Source: Cryptomeria japonica
Lineage: Eukaryota; Streptophyta; Pinopsida; Cupressales; Cupressaceae
Length of the DNA stretch: 64,000 bases
NCBI RefSeq assembly: GCF_030272615.1
Contig: NC_081406.1
Location: 398,420,439-398,484,438 of the forward strand
Reading direction: 5' to 3'
Below the pieces are notes generated by a model that searched no databases, was not told where the DNA came from, and worked only from the letters and a program-made list of their open reading frames with translations. Below, one piece after another: positions 24,017 to 36,992 of this stretch; position 1 is the first letter of the stretch; every line of letters begins with the position of its first letter. The position numbers were made by a program, and so were the translations under genes.

Positions 24017-24029
24017 GGCTCTGATACCA
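24017..24029 (-). promoter_or_regulatory. Primer binding site of Copia-1 (initiator Met tRNA type)
   Basis: Minus strand TGGTATCAGAGCC, two bases after the 5' LTR. This is the usual plant Copia primer site, complementary to the 3' end of initiator methionine tRNA. Confidence 0.95.
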
Positions 24030-24031
24030 AT

Positions 24032-25094
24032 TGTAGGTCCCGGAGACAACTGAGAGGGGGGGGGGGGGGTTGAATCAGTTGTCAACTAAATTCAAACCAA
24101 AAACTTATTAACCAACTTAATGCTTAATACTGGTAAGATAGTTAAGTATGCCGGTAAATAGTGTTAATAGAAAATTGCTATACCGGTAAGAATTAATGCA
24201 TGAAACATAAGCACAAAGTCATCCACAACACATGACACCAATATTTGTATGTGGAAACCCTGTAAGGGGAAAAACCACAGTGGGAAACCTTACCCACAAT
24301 CAGATGATACTACTACAGATAGTAAGTGTACAAAGAGGGGTCTGCACATGCAGAAAGGCCAACAACCTAGAGCTCATTGCTCAATCACAAATGGGAGTCA
24401 CACTGACTATAGTTGGATGGTTAAATCCAATAAGAATGTACTGCACAAAATAGCATCTTCATATGTTGGATTCGGTACCAGTGTAATGCTGATATGCTTC
24501 TGCAAAAACCTAACTTCTCCTTCGAATGATATCTTCATGTATACCTCTGCTTGATCTCGCATATACCTTGACACAATTCTTTTTCGCATTCCACCCTTGA
24601 TCTTACAAATAAGGTCTTACATTTATACCATACCCTAAGACCAATTTTAGTAGGTCGGCTCTACAAGATATTACAATAAAAACATTTTACAAATAATACA
24701 ATATCCGATGCAATAACCGATTGAACATGTTGGCTTAATGCATTTACAACAATAATAAATCATCTCCATAGCGTGCCATGCTGATCTGGAAAAGATAAGC
24801 CTGCCGGTGAAACCCTAGATAACCTAGACCTATTTGCCGGTAAAAGCAAATATGCAAATAAGAGTATACCAATGATTATTACTTCAAAATAAAGTGTCCA
24901 CATGATGTCTTCGACATTACCAAGTGTCTTCCATGTCATTTCAGGTACCGGTGAACATTATATCCTGTCGGTGAACCATATACTGGTAACTGTTGCACAG
25001 TTTACTGTTTGTCGGTGAATGTTGCTGGATCTCCAAAGTAGGTGTATTTAGTAGGTGTTGACATCAATTACAAAACCATACCAAAATACCAACA
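24032..25094 (-). repeat. 5' LTR of Copia-1
   Basis: Near-identical to 18554-19608. It has a longer G run near 24056-24069 than the other LTR. The gattc duplication follows at 25095. Confidence 0.95.
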
Positions 25095-28000
25095 GATTCC
25101 ATACCTGTAGATGATGTAGTTAAGAATGAACATAGCCACTTGTTTGTTGATTTATTTGATTAATGAAACTGCTTCAACCCACTTACTGAAGTACTTAGTG
25201 GCAGTTATGATAAACTTGTGTCCATTGGATGATGCAGGATAGATTTGGCCAATGAGGTCAAATGCCCATTGTTGAAAATCTCAATGTGTGATAAAAGGTA
25301 TTATCTCCCTTGCTAGAGAATGTATGAGATTCCCATGTAGCTGGCATTTCTCACAAATTTTAGCAAATTTTATAGTATCTTTTTCCATATCTAGCCAGTA
25401 GTAGCCAACCCTTAGTAGTTTTTGAGCTAGAGTTAGACCGTTTGAGTGAGATCCACAAATACCTTCATGGAATTTAGATAATGCACATTGGGACTCTTCA
25501 AGTTCTAGACACCTAAGAAGAGTACTATCTAAACCTCACCTATACAGATTGTTAGCGATGATGACATATTGTGAAGCATTTTAGATCAGATTTCTTTTCT
25601 CATTACAAGTAAGGTAATCTGGGACAATTTGGTCACGTAAATAAGAGTAGCTATGGTTATAATGAGATGAGTCATGTATAATGATAGAATAGAACATCTG
25701 GGAACTAAGGGAATCATAAGAAGGACATTGAAGCTCTTCCACCAAGAACTCATAGCAGAACCCTATTTCTTGTAGTGTGGTATAGATTCCAATGTAGCCA
25801 TATATGTTGCTCTATTTGCTGATATAGGAATCTGCTGAAATGAAACAAAGACAAAGAAATTCTTAAAATCATCAACCATTCTTTTATAGGGCATCATTTT
25901 TTTATCTCGTGTTTGATATATATCATTGATCTGGTTGATTATTAGCTGGGAGTTTCCATAGATGTATATCTCAACAACTTTCCATTCAATAGCCAACTTG
26001 ATTCCATTTACCAAGGCTTCATATTATATAATATTGTTGGTACAAGGAAAGAGGATCTTGTACGCCTTTGGAATTGAGTATCTGTAAGGAGTGATAAAAA
26101 GGATTCCAGCACCAGCACCTTGTTGAGTAAAAGATCCATCAAAGAACATTTTTCAGGATCACTGAGTAAGATGCATTATGGATTCATTTGGAAATTCTAT
26201 GTTCAAAGGTTGATTATCTTTAAGTGGAGCATCAACAAGTTGATTTGCAACGACTTTCCTTTTGATAGCTTTGCGTTCTACATACTCAATGTTAAAATTT
26301 TGTGAGTATCATAACCCATTTAGCTAATCTCTCTGTAAGTGTTTCCTTGCTTAGAAGATATTTCAAAGGATCAATCTTAGCCACCAGTTTAATAGAATGT
26401 GCTAGCATGTAATGTCTTAATTTATGTGATGCGAACACAAATGCCAAACAAGCTTTCTCAATGATAGTGTAGTTCATCTCATAGGACACCAATGTCCTAC
26501 TGATATAGTATATAGCTCTTTCATTTTTGTTCTTATCCTATTGAGCCAAAAGTGTCCCCATTGATACGTTGGTAGCTGATATACAAAGATTCAAAGGATT
26601 GCCTTGAATTGGTGGCATCAAGATAGGTGGATTAGAAGGATATTCCTTGATCTGCTTCAAGTGTTGTTCATGGTCTTCATTCTAGTTGTATGTAACTACT
26701 TTTCGTAATGATTTTGTGAATGGTTGGGCCTTATCTGCTAGCTGAGAAATGAAGCATCTTATTAATAGAGCCACTCTTGTAGAGTTCTCATTTGAATGAC
26801 ATTATTTGGAGGTGGCATTTCCACTATAGCTTTAACTTTTTTCTGGATCCACTTCAATCCCTTTTGCTAGACAAATGTATCCTAGGATTTTGCCAAATGT
26901 AACTCCAAATGCACAATTCTTAGGATTTAGTCCGAGTTTAAACTTTTCCATTATGTTTGAGATTAGACCCAATTCTGAGAGATGTGTTGACCTTTTCATA
27001 GATTTGAGTAAGGTATCATCTACATAGTCTTCCATGTTTTTGTGCATCATGTCATGAAAGATTGTAATTACAACTCTTTGATAAGTAGCACCAGCATACT
27101 TTAAGCCAAAGGGCATAACATTCCAATAGAAAGTTCCCTAGGATCATATGAATGTTGTTTTCTCTGGATCCTCGGGTGCGATTTTGATCTGATTGTAGCC
27201 AGAAAATCCATCCATTAGAGAGTACATTTCATAACCAACTGTCATGTCCAATATCATGCCAATGTTAGGCAATGGAAAATCATCTTTTGGACATGCCTTG
27301 TTTAAGTCTCTAAAATTTGTGCAAACACAGATTCATTTATCAGGTTTGGAAATAGGTACAATGTTAGATATCCACTCAGCATAATCAATTGCTCAGATGA
27401 ATCCTTCTTTTAGTAATTTATGTAGCTCAACCTTAACAAGTAATGTAACATGAGGATGCATTTTTTGGAGCTTTTGCTTGATAAGTTTGACTCGAGGAGC
27501 AATAGAAAGATGATGCATTATAAGGTCAGGATCTAGACTAGGAATATCAACATATGTTCATGCGAAGTTGATCTTTCTCTCCATAAAGAAATCAGTAAAG
27601 TCTTTCAATTCTTCTGCTGATAGGGATTGAGCCACATGTATTATATGCTAAGTTTCTTCTATTCCAATATTCACTGGTTGTGTAGGTTCAATTGGTACTA
27701 ATGATTTCTCTTGAAAGTGATCAGGCAGAATATCAAGTATCTCATATTCAGGTGTTTTAGAGAGGTTTTCACCGTCAGATACATCTTTTATTTTTACTTT
27801 TTTTCTAAAGTGATATTGCCACGGTGTGGTTTTCACCATTAGAGGACTTTTTTCTTTTTTTTATATATATTTGAGACTAAGATACTTGACATCCGCTTCT
27901 AGTGGGTTCACACTTTGTTCACTGGTGGAAGAGTTCATGTGTTCAACTGCATTAAGATAACATGCTAAGCTATAGTCATTGGCAAAAGTAGGGATATCTA

Positions 28001-28420
28001 TGGGTTGATCTTGTAGAGTATGGTCAATAAGCTCAGGGTGTACCAGGGATAAAGATTCAACGGGTTCAAGGAAATTTATAGTATTGTCATCACAACCTCG
28101 AACCAATAACTTGAGTTCTAGAAGACTACCTTGCGTAGGCGTCTCAAGACCAGGAAGAGTTATAACATGATTATCAAAGTTTATGTTAGCATTTAAAGAA
28201 TCTAACCCAACAAACTTACTACTAGAACCTTCCTCTACTTCAGACTGGACTACATATTGTGGTTCAACAATGATAGCTTCTTCAGACAGAGTTTTAACAT
28301 TCATGACAAAGTAGTCATAGTTTGGTGTCAAATAGGTAATATCATAGATAGATCTTATTTGACTCATCTTCAAGTGGCTCAGTGAAAGTATGTATGATAT
28401 CAATATCAACATCTTTTATG
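25095..28420 (-). pseudogene. G2 pol: spacer, reverse transcriptase, RNase H, archaeal-type RNase H, start of integrase
   Basis: Minus-strand, heavily interrupted. From 5': linker segment (about 28412-27648, acidic, no domain seen); RT with NFRDLNKACPKDDFPLPN, LMDGFSGYNQIKIAPED, MPFGLKYAGATYQR and EDYVDDTLLKS (about 27330-26980); first RNase H with YTIIEKACLAFVFASHKLRHYM (about 26500-26290); a second, archaeal-type RNase H with EIYIYGNSQLIINQIND (about 26014-25760; Asn where G3 has Asp in GDSQL); and the integrase zinc region and first core strand (NGHKFIIT) near 25500-25150. Two RNase H domains are the mark of the Tat group. Ends at the Copia-1 insertion. Confidence 0.85.
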
Positions 28421-28999
28421 TTGCAAGTTCCTTCTTGTTCTGGTTGAGTGATCACCTCTAGTTGACATACCTGCTCACATAGCCTTGATGACTCTGTTAG
28501 TCTATGTCTTCTTTCCCATTCAACTCCCTTTGTACTGCTACCGGTCTTGCTTGTCTAGCCTCTAGCTCTTTAGTTGTGTTCCCATATCTGATTTTTTTTA
28601 TCTCATTAGATGCAGATACAGTAGGTGAGAAATCTTCCTATACTTTCTCTTCTCTTAGTTGTTGCTCATAAACTTCTTGTCTTTTTAGTCTAATTTCCTC
28701 TAATTTTCATTGTAGCTTCAAGTGTACTATCTCTTGTGCTTCATCTATAGTATCATTAGGTTCTTTAGGATTTTATTCATTAGATGCATTTGAGAAAGGT
28801 TCTGGACCCATTCATACTCATTCGAGTTTGTTTTTGAATCTTCTTCTTACATTCTTCCTGTATATGTGACATGAATGTTTAATGGCGCAAACATTTCTTT
28901 GATTCTTTCCACCCGTTCTCTCATTTCTTCAAGAATTTCTACTTCTTGTATTGTTCCTGTTGATACCTTTTGAACTTGTCAATGAGCTACTTCTTCTCT

Positions 29000-31900
29000 C
29001 TTAATTTCCAGTTATTCTTGTTCTTTCTCATACTCTTCTTGAGTTTGTTGTGTGTTTACTTCCTGTGATGCTTGATGTAGTGTCTTCTTCCTCCACTTAG
29101 GTTGTTGAGGAGAATTTTGTTTTTGATTTGATGACACATCTAGATGGTATCCAAGTCTAGTTTTGTCATTTGTAGACTTACTTTGTAGCTTGAAAGGTTC
29201 AATAATTCCTTCTTGACGCTTTCCCAAAGGACCTGTACTTGAATATCGCATGTGTTGGATTATCTGATAGCCTTTACCATATTGTTTAGGAGCAATTTCA
29301 CAACATTGCACTTTTCTATTTTCATTTTCTCCTCTATAAAGTCATTCGAGAACAACTACCTCTTCTATTTTAGTTGCAAGAGAAGTAGAGAATTGCACAA
29401 AAGTACCATCATAGATGATGTTTGCAGGTGAAGTTTGTGTTTTCATAGCTTCAGATGGTTTTCCAGACTGTCTAGCTAATGGAGGAAGATTCATCAGTGA
29501 AAGTATAAATTCTATCTAGTATCTGCCCATGCCAACATCTCTGATTTTCAATTTCTTTTCTAAGTCCTTCATCATAGTTTTTGAATTCTCAGATATAGAG
29601 GTTGCTCTGTTGTGAGGGACAAGAGTATTAGTACATTGTTTAAATGCATTATAGGTGTAGCTTGTATTGGTAGGAACACTGACTTCATCTCCATTATAGG
29701 GAAATTTCAAGAACTGATGGTACATAGATGGCACTACTTGCATTTCATGAATCCATGGTCTGCCCAGCAAGATGTTGTAGGATAGAGGAAGGTCAAGTAC
29801 CTGAAAAATAACATCTCTTTCCATAGGTCCCCCCCTGATTAGTAATAGTACCAAATCTTTAGAAGTTTTCTCTTCTTCATCATAAGCTTTTATTATTATC
29901 TTCATTCTTGGATCTATATCATTCTCAGAAAATCCCAATTGTATGAGTAGATTGTAAGTACAAATGTTCAGTCCAATGCCACCATCTATCAAAACACGTT
30001 TGACTCGGTGTTTATGGATCATGGCCTCAATATGTAATGGTTGATTATGTGGATAGTTCAAGGAATTATCATCTTCTTCAGAGAAGGATAGGTAGTGAGG
30101 TGAAGTTAGGTGACCCACCATAGATTGAAATTGATCCAAATATAAGTCTTTAGTGGCGTTGGTAGCAAGTAAATCTTTTTCTAGAATCTCTCTATGAGCA
30201 GGAGAGATCTTAAGCACTTCAAGAATAGAGATTTGAGTAGTACTTCATTTTAACTCTTCAACAATGTTGTAGCTAGAAGAAGATGGTGAAACCAACTGTT
30301 TAGATGGACAAGGCTTAATAGTGATAGTAGCTAGCTATTTATTTGAAGATGTTGATAATTTTGATGATGTCGATGGATTTGATGATATCTAATTGGAAGA
30401 TGTGGAGCATCTCTCCTTTGAGAGTAACTTTTCCTTGAGCATGAGTCACAACGTTTACTTATCTGGGGTTTGTTTTGCTCTTCTTTAACTATGATTACAT
30501 CACAATGTTCCGATTGAGAGGGTTCAATCATGTTAATGATGTGATCATCATTTGTATAGATTTAATTTACCTTGGCACCTCCCTTGGATTTAGAGGAATC
30601 TCATTTCTCATAAGTAGGAAAGGGATATTTGAAAGCTTTGTGATCAGAATTGGTTGCATGATTTCCCACAACATTTTTGCCATTATCAATAAGGTCTTGA
30701 ATCTCATGTTTGAGTTTAATGCAATTATTAGTTGTGTGACCCTTGTTTTAGTGATATTCATAGTATTCATTTTCCCTCCACCATTTGGGTTTGACTTCAG
30801 GATCGTACAGTTTGGAAATGTCAGGAAATGTGATCAATTCATTTGCCAATAGAGTCTTAAGAGATGAATCGTAGGATTCTTCCAGAGGAGTAAAATCACA
30901 CTTGGGCTTTGAAACCCAAGGCTTATCTTTAAACCACTCTTTCAATTTCTTAGGAGGCTTTTCCGTAGCACTTTGAGCAGCTTTGAGTGCTTGTGTACCA
31001 CTAGTCAGATTAAATATTTTTGGTTTTTATTTTGGTTTAGTAGTATCAACTGCTCCATCATTCAAAACATTTATATTATTGTCTTTGCCATATTTCTAGT
31101 ATTTGTTTTTCTCTTTAGAACTAGAGCCATGTTGTATTTCTTTATAAAGTGATATCTCTCCTTTCCTCACAATCACATCTTTTATTTTGAGAGCATTGTC
31201 CACCATCTTATTAAATGAAGGATATACTTGTATTTGAATATTATATTTTAACTCAGGAACCAGATTGATAACAAAGATGTCCATTTTCTAAGAATTAGGA
31301 ATGGGTCCTGAATATCTAGAGAACATCTTTCTCCAACATTGAAGGAAAGTGAGAAAATGTTCTCCTATTTTCTATTTGGTATTACAGAGGTCAATCATAG
31401 TGACTAGATGGCAAATTTTGTAGGATTATTGTTGGAGAAACAATTCGACCAACTCCTCAAAAGATTTAATTCCCTAAGGAAGGTTTGAAAACCACTTCAT
31501 GGCTTGTCCTCCTAGACTTCTTGGAAAGAGACACATGAGATATGTCTGTCCGTGCATGAAATCCATGCATAAAGCACAAAATTCTCAGACATGGTCTTGA
31601 GGATCTGAGTTATTGTCATATTTATCAAATTTAGGAATTTCCACTCTTGAAGGAAATGGAGGCATGTGAAGATTCTTGTTGAATGGAAATAGGAAGATTG
31701 TGTCCAAGGAATACTGCACAGAAGATTTATCCTTCTTTCATTCCTTTGATCTTAGTTTGTAGTGCTTGCAATTATTTGGTTACCAACATTAATGGAGTAT
31801 CTTCTTCTTTAGTGATAAGTCTTTCAATGTTGTAGTCAACGGGAAGTCTGGCTCCTTGTTTAGCCAATTCTAAAAAATATTCTTCTTTTTCCCGGGCCAT

Positions 31901-32077
31901 GATAATTTTCATCAATCTTCTGAAATCCTTGTCCTTTTGACATTTAACTATAGTATCTTCTTTAGGTTTAGCAGGTTCAGAGTCTCTAGATGAGGAGTCA
32001 CTATCAATAGCTTGAGTGCTAATGTTATCTCGAGCACTACATTTAGAAGCCTCTTTTTCTTTCCTTTCCCTAGACAT
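29000..32077 (-). pseudogene. G2 gag, protease and G-patch region
   Basis: Minus strand. Gag begins near 32077 (MSRERKEKEASKCS). The gag core reads MPPFPSRVEIPKFDKYDNN and TYLMCLFPRSLGGQAMKW around 31670-31490, parallel to G3 gag. KPKWWRENEYYEYH near 30790-30750 belongs to the KxWW..YYEYH..GH..C knuckle-like region. Protease: RVLIDGGIGLNICTYNLL near 30010-29960 with DGG in place of the usual DSG/DTG, and LLGRPWIHEMQVVPSMYHQF. A G-patch-like segment (QYGKGYQIIQHM..GPLGK) lies near 29290-29220. Several stops and frame changes split the reading frame. Confidence 0.82.
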
Positions 32078-33499
32078 AATGGAGGATAAGGGTTGATAAA
32101 AAATTGGTTGACTTGAGGATGAAGGTTTGTCAGAGATTGGTTCTTCTTGAGAAAATGGATTAGTTTGTAATGAAAAAGATAGTCCTTATGTTTGTTAGAA
32201 TTCTTAGAAGAGCTTTTGGTTCAAATAGGCATTTATAGTTAATGTGACCAAGAGCTAGAAGTGATACAGATGTCAAGATCAAATCGGAGCTAGTTGTTTA
32301 TTTGAGGTAATAATTAGGTAAAGTGATTGAGACCAAGTCTAGTTTCAGGAATGATCTATCATGTATAAGATGTGATCTAAGCAGATTAGGTTGATCAGAT
32401 TGATGGATGATTGATCAAACTAGCTAGGATATAATTGACAAAATTGTGTAACACAACAACAGGGGTACATTATCAAGATTGCTATGCTCAGGATGAAAAA
32501 AGACTAGATATATGCTCACTATGGTGTATCAGGACTAATTAGGCAAGTATGAAATATCTAAAAAAGCATACAAAAATGCAAGTTTCTATACTGATGAAAT
32601 CAGAGGCTCGTATGATAAAAGATTATGAACGATATGAAAAAATACCAGTTACCAGATGATAAACTAGAAAACTCATACAAGTTGTTGCCTTAAGTTGTTT
32701 AGACTCATACGATAATTCCTACTGGTAGTATGACAAAATGGCAAAGATAAACCCTAGGTCTTAAGACTCATACAATAATTTAGGGTTAACCAGACGATAA
32801 TTATCAGAGACAAGCATGACATACTAGAAGACTCATATGACACATGACTGGACATCGATGAGTTTATAATAAGAACAGAGTTTTGACCACTGAGTTTTTT
32901 GATATTTTGATTATATTTTTCCAGTTTCAAGGTTTCAGTTTGTTTCAAGGATAAAGCCCTAGCAAACATGCAAGATGTAAATTGACTTCAAGTACAACAC
33001 ACTAATCCTAAGGAACTTGGCTGAGAGAGAAAACCTTTGCTTGCAATCTTAGGTACACACTCGATAGCTAATCATAATAGGATTGCTGAGTCTCACGCAA
33101 TGGATTCTCAATGCCGTATTAGCCGACTTCAAATGCTAATGGGGGTACAATATGACAAGTATCTTGGGAGAGTTACTATCTCTCTTGCACAAAGATTATC
33201 TTCCTTTTGGAGGTGAACCAGGTAGCTTCTATTTTAAAGTTCTTAATAAGGACTTTCATTTGAAATTACCCCTTGAAGTCACACAAGCACAGTTGAGGCC
33301 TATAGCTCGACAAGGTACCGAAACAAGATGTAGTCATGCAAGCATGATTGAGACTGCGAGGCTCTACAAAATGCTTGATATGAGAGATCTCAGAGAGAAA
33401 AATCAAATAACTCCATCCTCCAAGACTTAATCCCAAGATGCCTATTTATTATAGTGAGTTGGAATGCCTAGTTCTAGTTGTACTCAATTGAGTTGTTCT
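32078..33499 (-). other. Distal part of the G2 leader (between G3 insertion and gag)
   Basis: Non-coding DNA with scattered actcatacga/actcatacaa motifs (about 32600-32850). The last five bases (gttct, 33495-33499) are the left target duplication of G3. A plus-strand open frame at 33152-33430 has no recognisable domain. Confidence 0.6.
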
Positions 33500-34939
33500 T
33501 GTAGACACCTAAAAATGGTCAACGCTTGCGGAGTCATACTTTAACATTTGCGCATTGCCTAATTTTAGGTTTTTGCGTCACATTAACATTTCTCCTATGT
33601 TTTGCACTTGGTTTTTATCATTTGCGAGCATCGAGTCATTCTTCTACATTCTTCAATCATCTCGCTTTCGAATTTGGTCTTGTCGACAATACTATCCAAT
33701 CATGATTTTGATCAATTTTATCCTGTCGCATCAATGTGTGTACTCATTTGTCATCATTTTGGACATCGTCAATCCTAATTAAGGGTTTTGTCCTCCTATC
33801 AATCTTGCGATCGATTTGTCATCAATCGTTGTCCTCTTATCAATCTTGTCGATTTATCATCAATCCTTCAATCTTGTCATTTTAACGATCGATTTGTCAT
33901 CGATCGTTGTCATGTTCGATCTTGTCATTTTGCGATTGATTTGTCATCAGTCGTGGTCATTTTCAATATTGTCATTTTGCAATCTATTTTTGTCATCGAT
34001 TCTTGTCCTCTTGTTCAATTTTGTCATTTTGCGATCGATTTGTCATCAATCGTTGTCTGTCTCAATTATGTCAATTTGGATCAATTTGTCATTGTTCCTT
34101 GTCAATTGGTGCATTTTATCAGTCAAATCATTTACATTTAACCTTGTTTGTCATTTCTCCCTTTAGGATTAATAAATTATTTATTTATCCTAAGTCTTCT
34201 CATTGCAATTAAATGTTCATTTAATTGGCTAATTATTCCTCTTTGTGAATTAATTAATAAATGACAAATTATTAATTAATTTACCTAATTTCTAATTTCT
34301 ATCAATTTCTTATTTCTTAAATTCCTCATTCTCTAATTTCCTAATTTTCTAATTCCTAATTTCAATTTCTTCCTATTTCTCTCCTAAATTCATGGAAATG
34401 ACATGTCAATTTGTCATAATTGACAATCAATCAATTTTGACATAGAAGTTGTCATAATTTCTCATAAATTATCAATCAACAAATTTTGCATAGAAGGTGC
34501 ATAATTTGTCATAATTTGTCATAATTGACATAATTGATTTGCAATTTCCATTTGAATTGAATCATGCTAATCTTGTCATCTCTCCAATTCTTCTATAAAT
34601 TGGATGATCTTCATCAATCAAAGCTAATTGGTAATCAGACTATCGAATTTCTAGTACTCTTGATCAAAAATCTTGTCTACTTGCTTTCAATCATGTATGT
34701 ACACTTGTAGGTGAGATCCACAACCAAACCATTTGAAGAGGAAAGAAGAACAATGGAGCCGCATGAAGGAGCATTCAAATCTGCTATTGGTTTGCATATG
34801 TCTTTAATTTTGAATGTTTTTATTTCATGTCTCTATTGAGTGTTGTTTAGGATAGATCATTGCAGTTTTGCTTTCGTGATTGAGCTAATGATTAGTATGT
34901 TTATATTGTTTGTGATTATTTCCTATTTCCTAACGTACA
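33500..34939 (+). repeat. 5' LTR of G3
   Basis: TGTAGACACC...AACGTACA, 1440 bp. TATAAA at 34594-34599 within tccaattcttctataaattgga. Lacks about 96 bp present in the 3' LTR (after gtcaaatcatttac, 34134). Confidence 0.96.
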
Positions 34940-34944
34940 TTAAT

Positions 34945-34964
34945 TGGTGAACCCGATGTGAACA
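34945..34964 (+). promoter_or_regulatory. Primer binding site of G3
   Basis: TGGTGAACCCGATGTGAAC starts five bases after the 5' LTR. It begins TGG, so it could pair with a tRNA 3' CCA end. I cannot name the tRNA with confidence. Confidence 0.7.
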
Positions 34965-36992
34965 CTAACCTTCTAACCTCTTTATGGTGTTTTTGAGTGC
35001 TTTCAAGTTGATTTGCAGGCCAAAAAAACCAAAAACAGGGTCGTGCAGGGTTTTCTGGAGACTTCTGCGCCTGTGTTGAGCAACCTGTGCCTGTGTTGAG
35101 CATTCTGTGCCTATGTTGAGGACATTCTGCGCTTGTGTCCTGCATTCTGCGCCTGTGTCCTGAGTTCTGCGCCTGTGTAAAGTCCAGAATAGGGGTAAAA
35201 ATGCAGTGTTTTACTTGAAATAGGTTTAGTTTTTGCATTTTGTCTTCTGTGCTTTGGATTTTGGTACTAATTATCTATGCAGAATCTTGGCATACGCATG
35301 GAAAAGACAATAAATCAAACTACTAACATGTGTTATGCAGAATCGATAGTCAAAGACAACAAATCAAACTTCTAACTTGGGTTTTGCAGGTTGCCTTGGA
35401 GAAACAACTAAACTTGGTGTTTGTTATTAATGTTTTAGGCACCTAGTGATTTCTAATAGGTTGGAATGAACATGTTCTTGCTTTGATTGTTGAGTGTGAC
35501 ATTGGAGTAGGAGAGTATGCTCTCATCCTTTTAGGGTGATCAGAAATCCAGATCTTCGATACCATGCTTTTGTCTTTGATTGTGTGTCTCCTTTAGAGGG
35601 CCTGCCTTCCTGACCACTTTTCTTTTGCAAGCAAGTGATAATCGTGAGAAGGGAACGACCCAAAGTGAGTACGGCTAGAATTTCTTGGATTTCTAACTCA
35701 CTATAAAAAAAATACCCGATGAGCGAAAGCTTTGAAGGAAGGGTTACGTGGGAATTGCAGTTACTTGGGAAGTGATGACCCTTGAACTCTTTCTCATATC
35801 AACATCTAAGTAGGACCTCTTGGTCTAAATCGTGCTTGCGCAACTACATTTGTTTGGTATCTTGATGGGCTTAATGTCTCAATCATGCTTGCGTGACATC
35901 AAGGAGTAACACTTAACAGAAATCCTTACTAAACACCTTGTTTTAGAGGCCAAAAACCCTTCTAGTTGCTTGAGAAGGACAAATTCGGATACTTGGAAGA
36001 GATACTAAGTTCGCCATGGGGAGTTTTCCATGGGGACTGATGCTTGGCTGCCCTGAGAAGTGAGTGCCATGGAGGGGAGCCCGTGGGGTCAAGCATCTAT
36101 GTATTCTCCTTGAATCCCATAATGAGTCTACCTCTCAAGTACCTAATGTCTTTGCCTACCATAAGAAATGTGGAAATGAGCATGATTGTCTTGAGTCTAA
36201 GTTGTAATATCTTGTATCCTTTGCTTGTCAAAAGTTGAATTGCATCCCATTTCAAGAGCAAAACAAATTGATTCAAAACATAGGATTAAACACAAGAGAC
36301 ATTCATCCAACAAAGGTCCAACAAACTTCAAAACTCATCTTCAAACATGGTTATCAAATATTGTTCAAAATATTATCTCAACAAGCATGTAACTTACATT
36401 TAGGTTCATCCTAGGTTGCATTTTGCAAAGTTCATTGTCAAGTACCAAGGTTAGGTTTCATCTAGGTCATACTCCTTTGCATATCAATAAGAGTCATCCA
36501 TTTGCATGTGTCCTCTTGCATTAGAGTCATACCATAGTCATACATTGCTTACCCTAGGTCTCTTCATTGAGCTTAGGTCATTATCATATCATATAAGGTC
36601 ACTTGCATATTAATTGTCCCTTTGCATATAGTCTCAAAAACTAGGTTTTATCATACTTGAGTAATCCAAATCTTTGATAAACCCTAAGTCATTGTTAAGA
36701 AGTCTAGACCTTATCAAATATTTTGTCCTTTTGTCATCAATATCATTTGGTCAAACCTAGCTTAGTATTTAAGCATATAGGGGAGACTTTGTCATTTATC
36801 TTTTTGTCACCTAAGTCCTTTTGTCCTTTGAGGTCTAGATATCATTCCAATTTCCTAAGGGTCCCTCTCTTAGATTTGCATTTCAAAAGTTTGTCAAAAT
36901 CTTCAAAAACAACCAAAAACATAGTTTGCATTTAGTTGCATAGCATACATTATCTTTGAAAATTCCAAAAACATTGCATTTGCACAAGTGAC
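34965..36992 (+). other. Leader of G3, non-coding
   Basis: About 2 kb between primer site and gag. It holds the cgcctgtgt repeat (35060-35180), then low-complexity AT-rich DNA without a convincing frame. Long leaders are usual in this group and may contain packaging signals. Confidence 0.7.
35060..35180 (+). repeat. ctgcgcctgtgt repeat in the G3 leader
   Basis: Six imperfect units of about 18-26 bp, each with the core ctgcgcctgtgt (or ctgtgcctgtgt). The same core, and its reverse complement, occurs in the intron of the antisense PMD gene at 48934-49050 and 4080-4200. Confidence 0.8.

Larger units (their letters stand above)
18554..25094 (-). mobile_element. Copia-1: complete-length minus-strand Ty1/Copia element
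   Basis: Flanked by perfect gattc duplications (18549-18553, 25095-25099). Two LTRs of 1055 and 1063 bp look nearly identical, differing most clearly in the length of a G run. Between them are a primer site matching initiator-Met tRNA (TGGTATCAGAGCC, minus strand 24029-24017), one gag-pol frame (23974-19979) with a few lesions, and a PPT (GCCAAAGGGGGAGAT, minus strand 19623-19609). It inserted into the integrase gene of G2. Low LTR divergence means a recent insertion, though the pol gene is already defective. Lineage within Copia (SIRE- or Tork-like) is not certain. Confidence 0.95.

Noticed and set aside
33152-33430. 92-codon plus-strand open frame in the G2 leader
   Set aside because: No recognised domain, no homologue elsewhere in the window, and it lies in an element leader. 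Could be chance.
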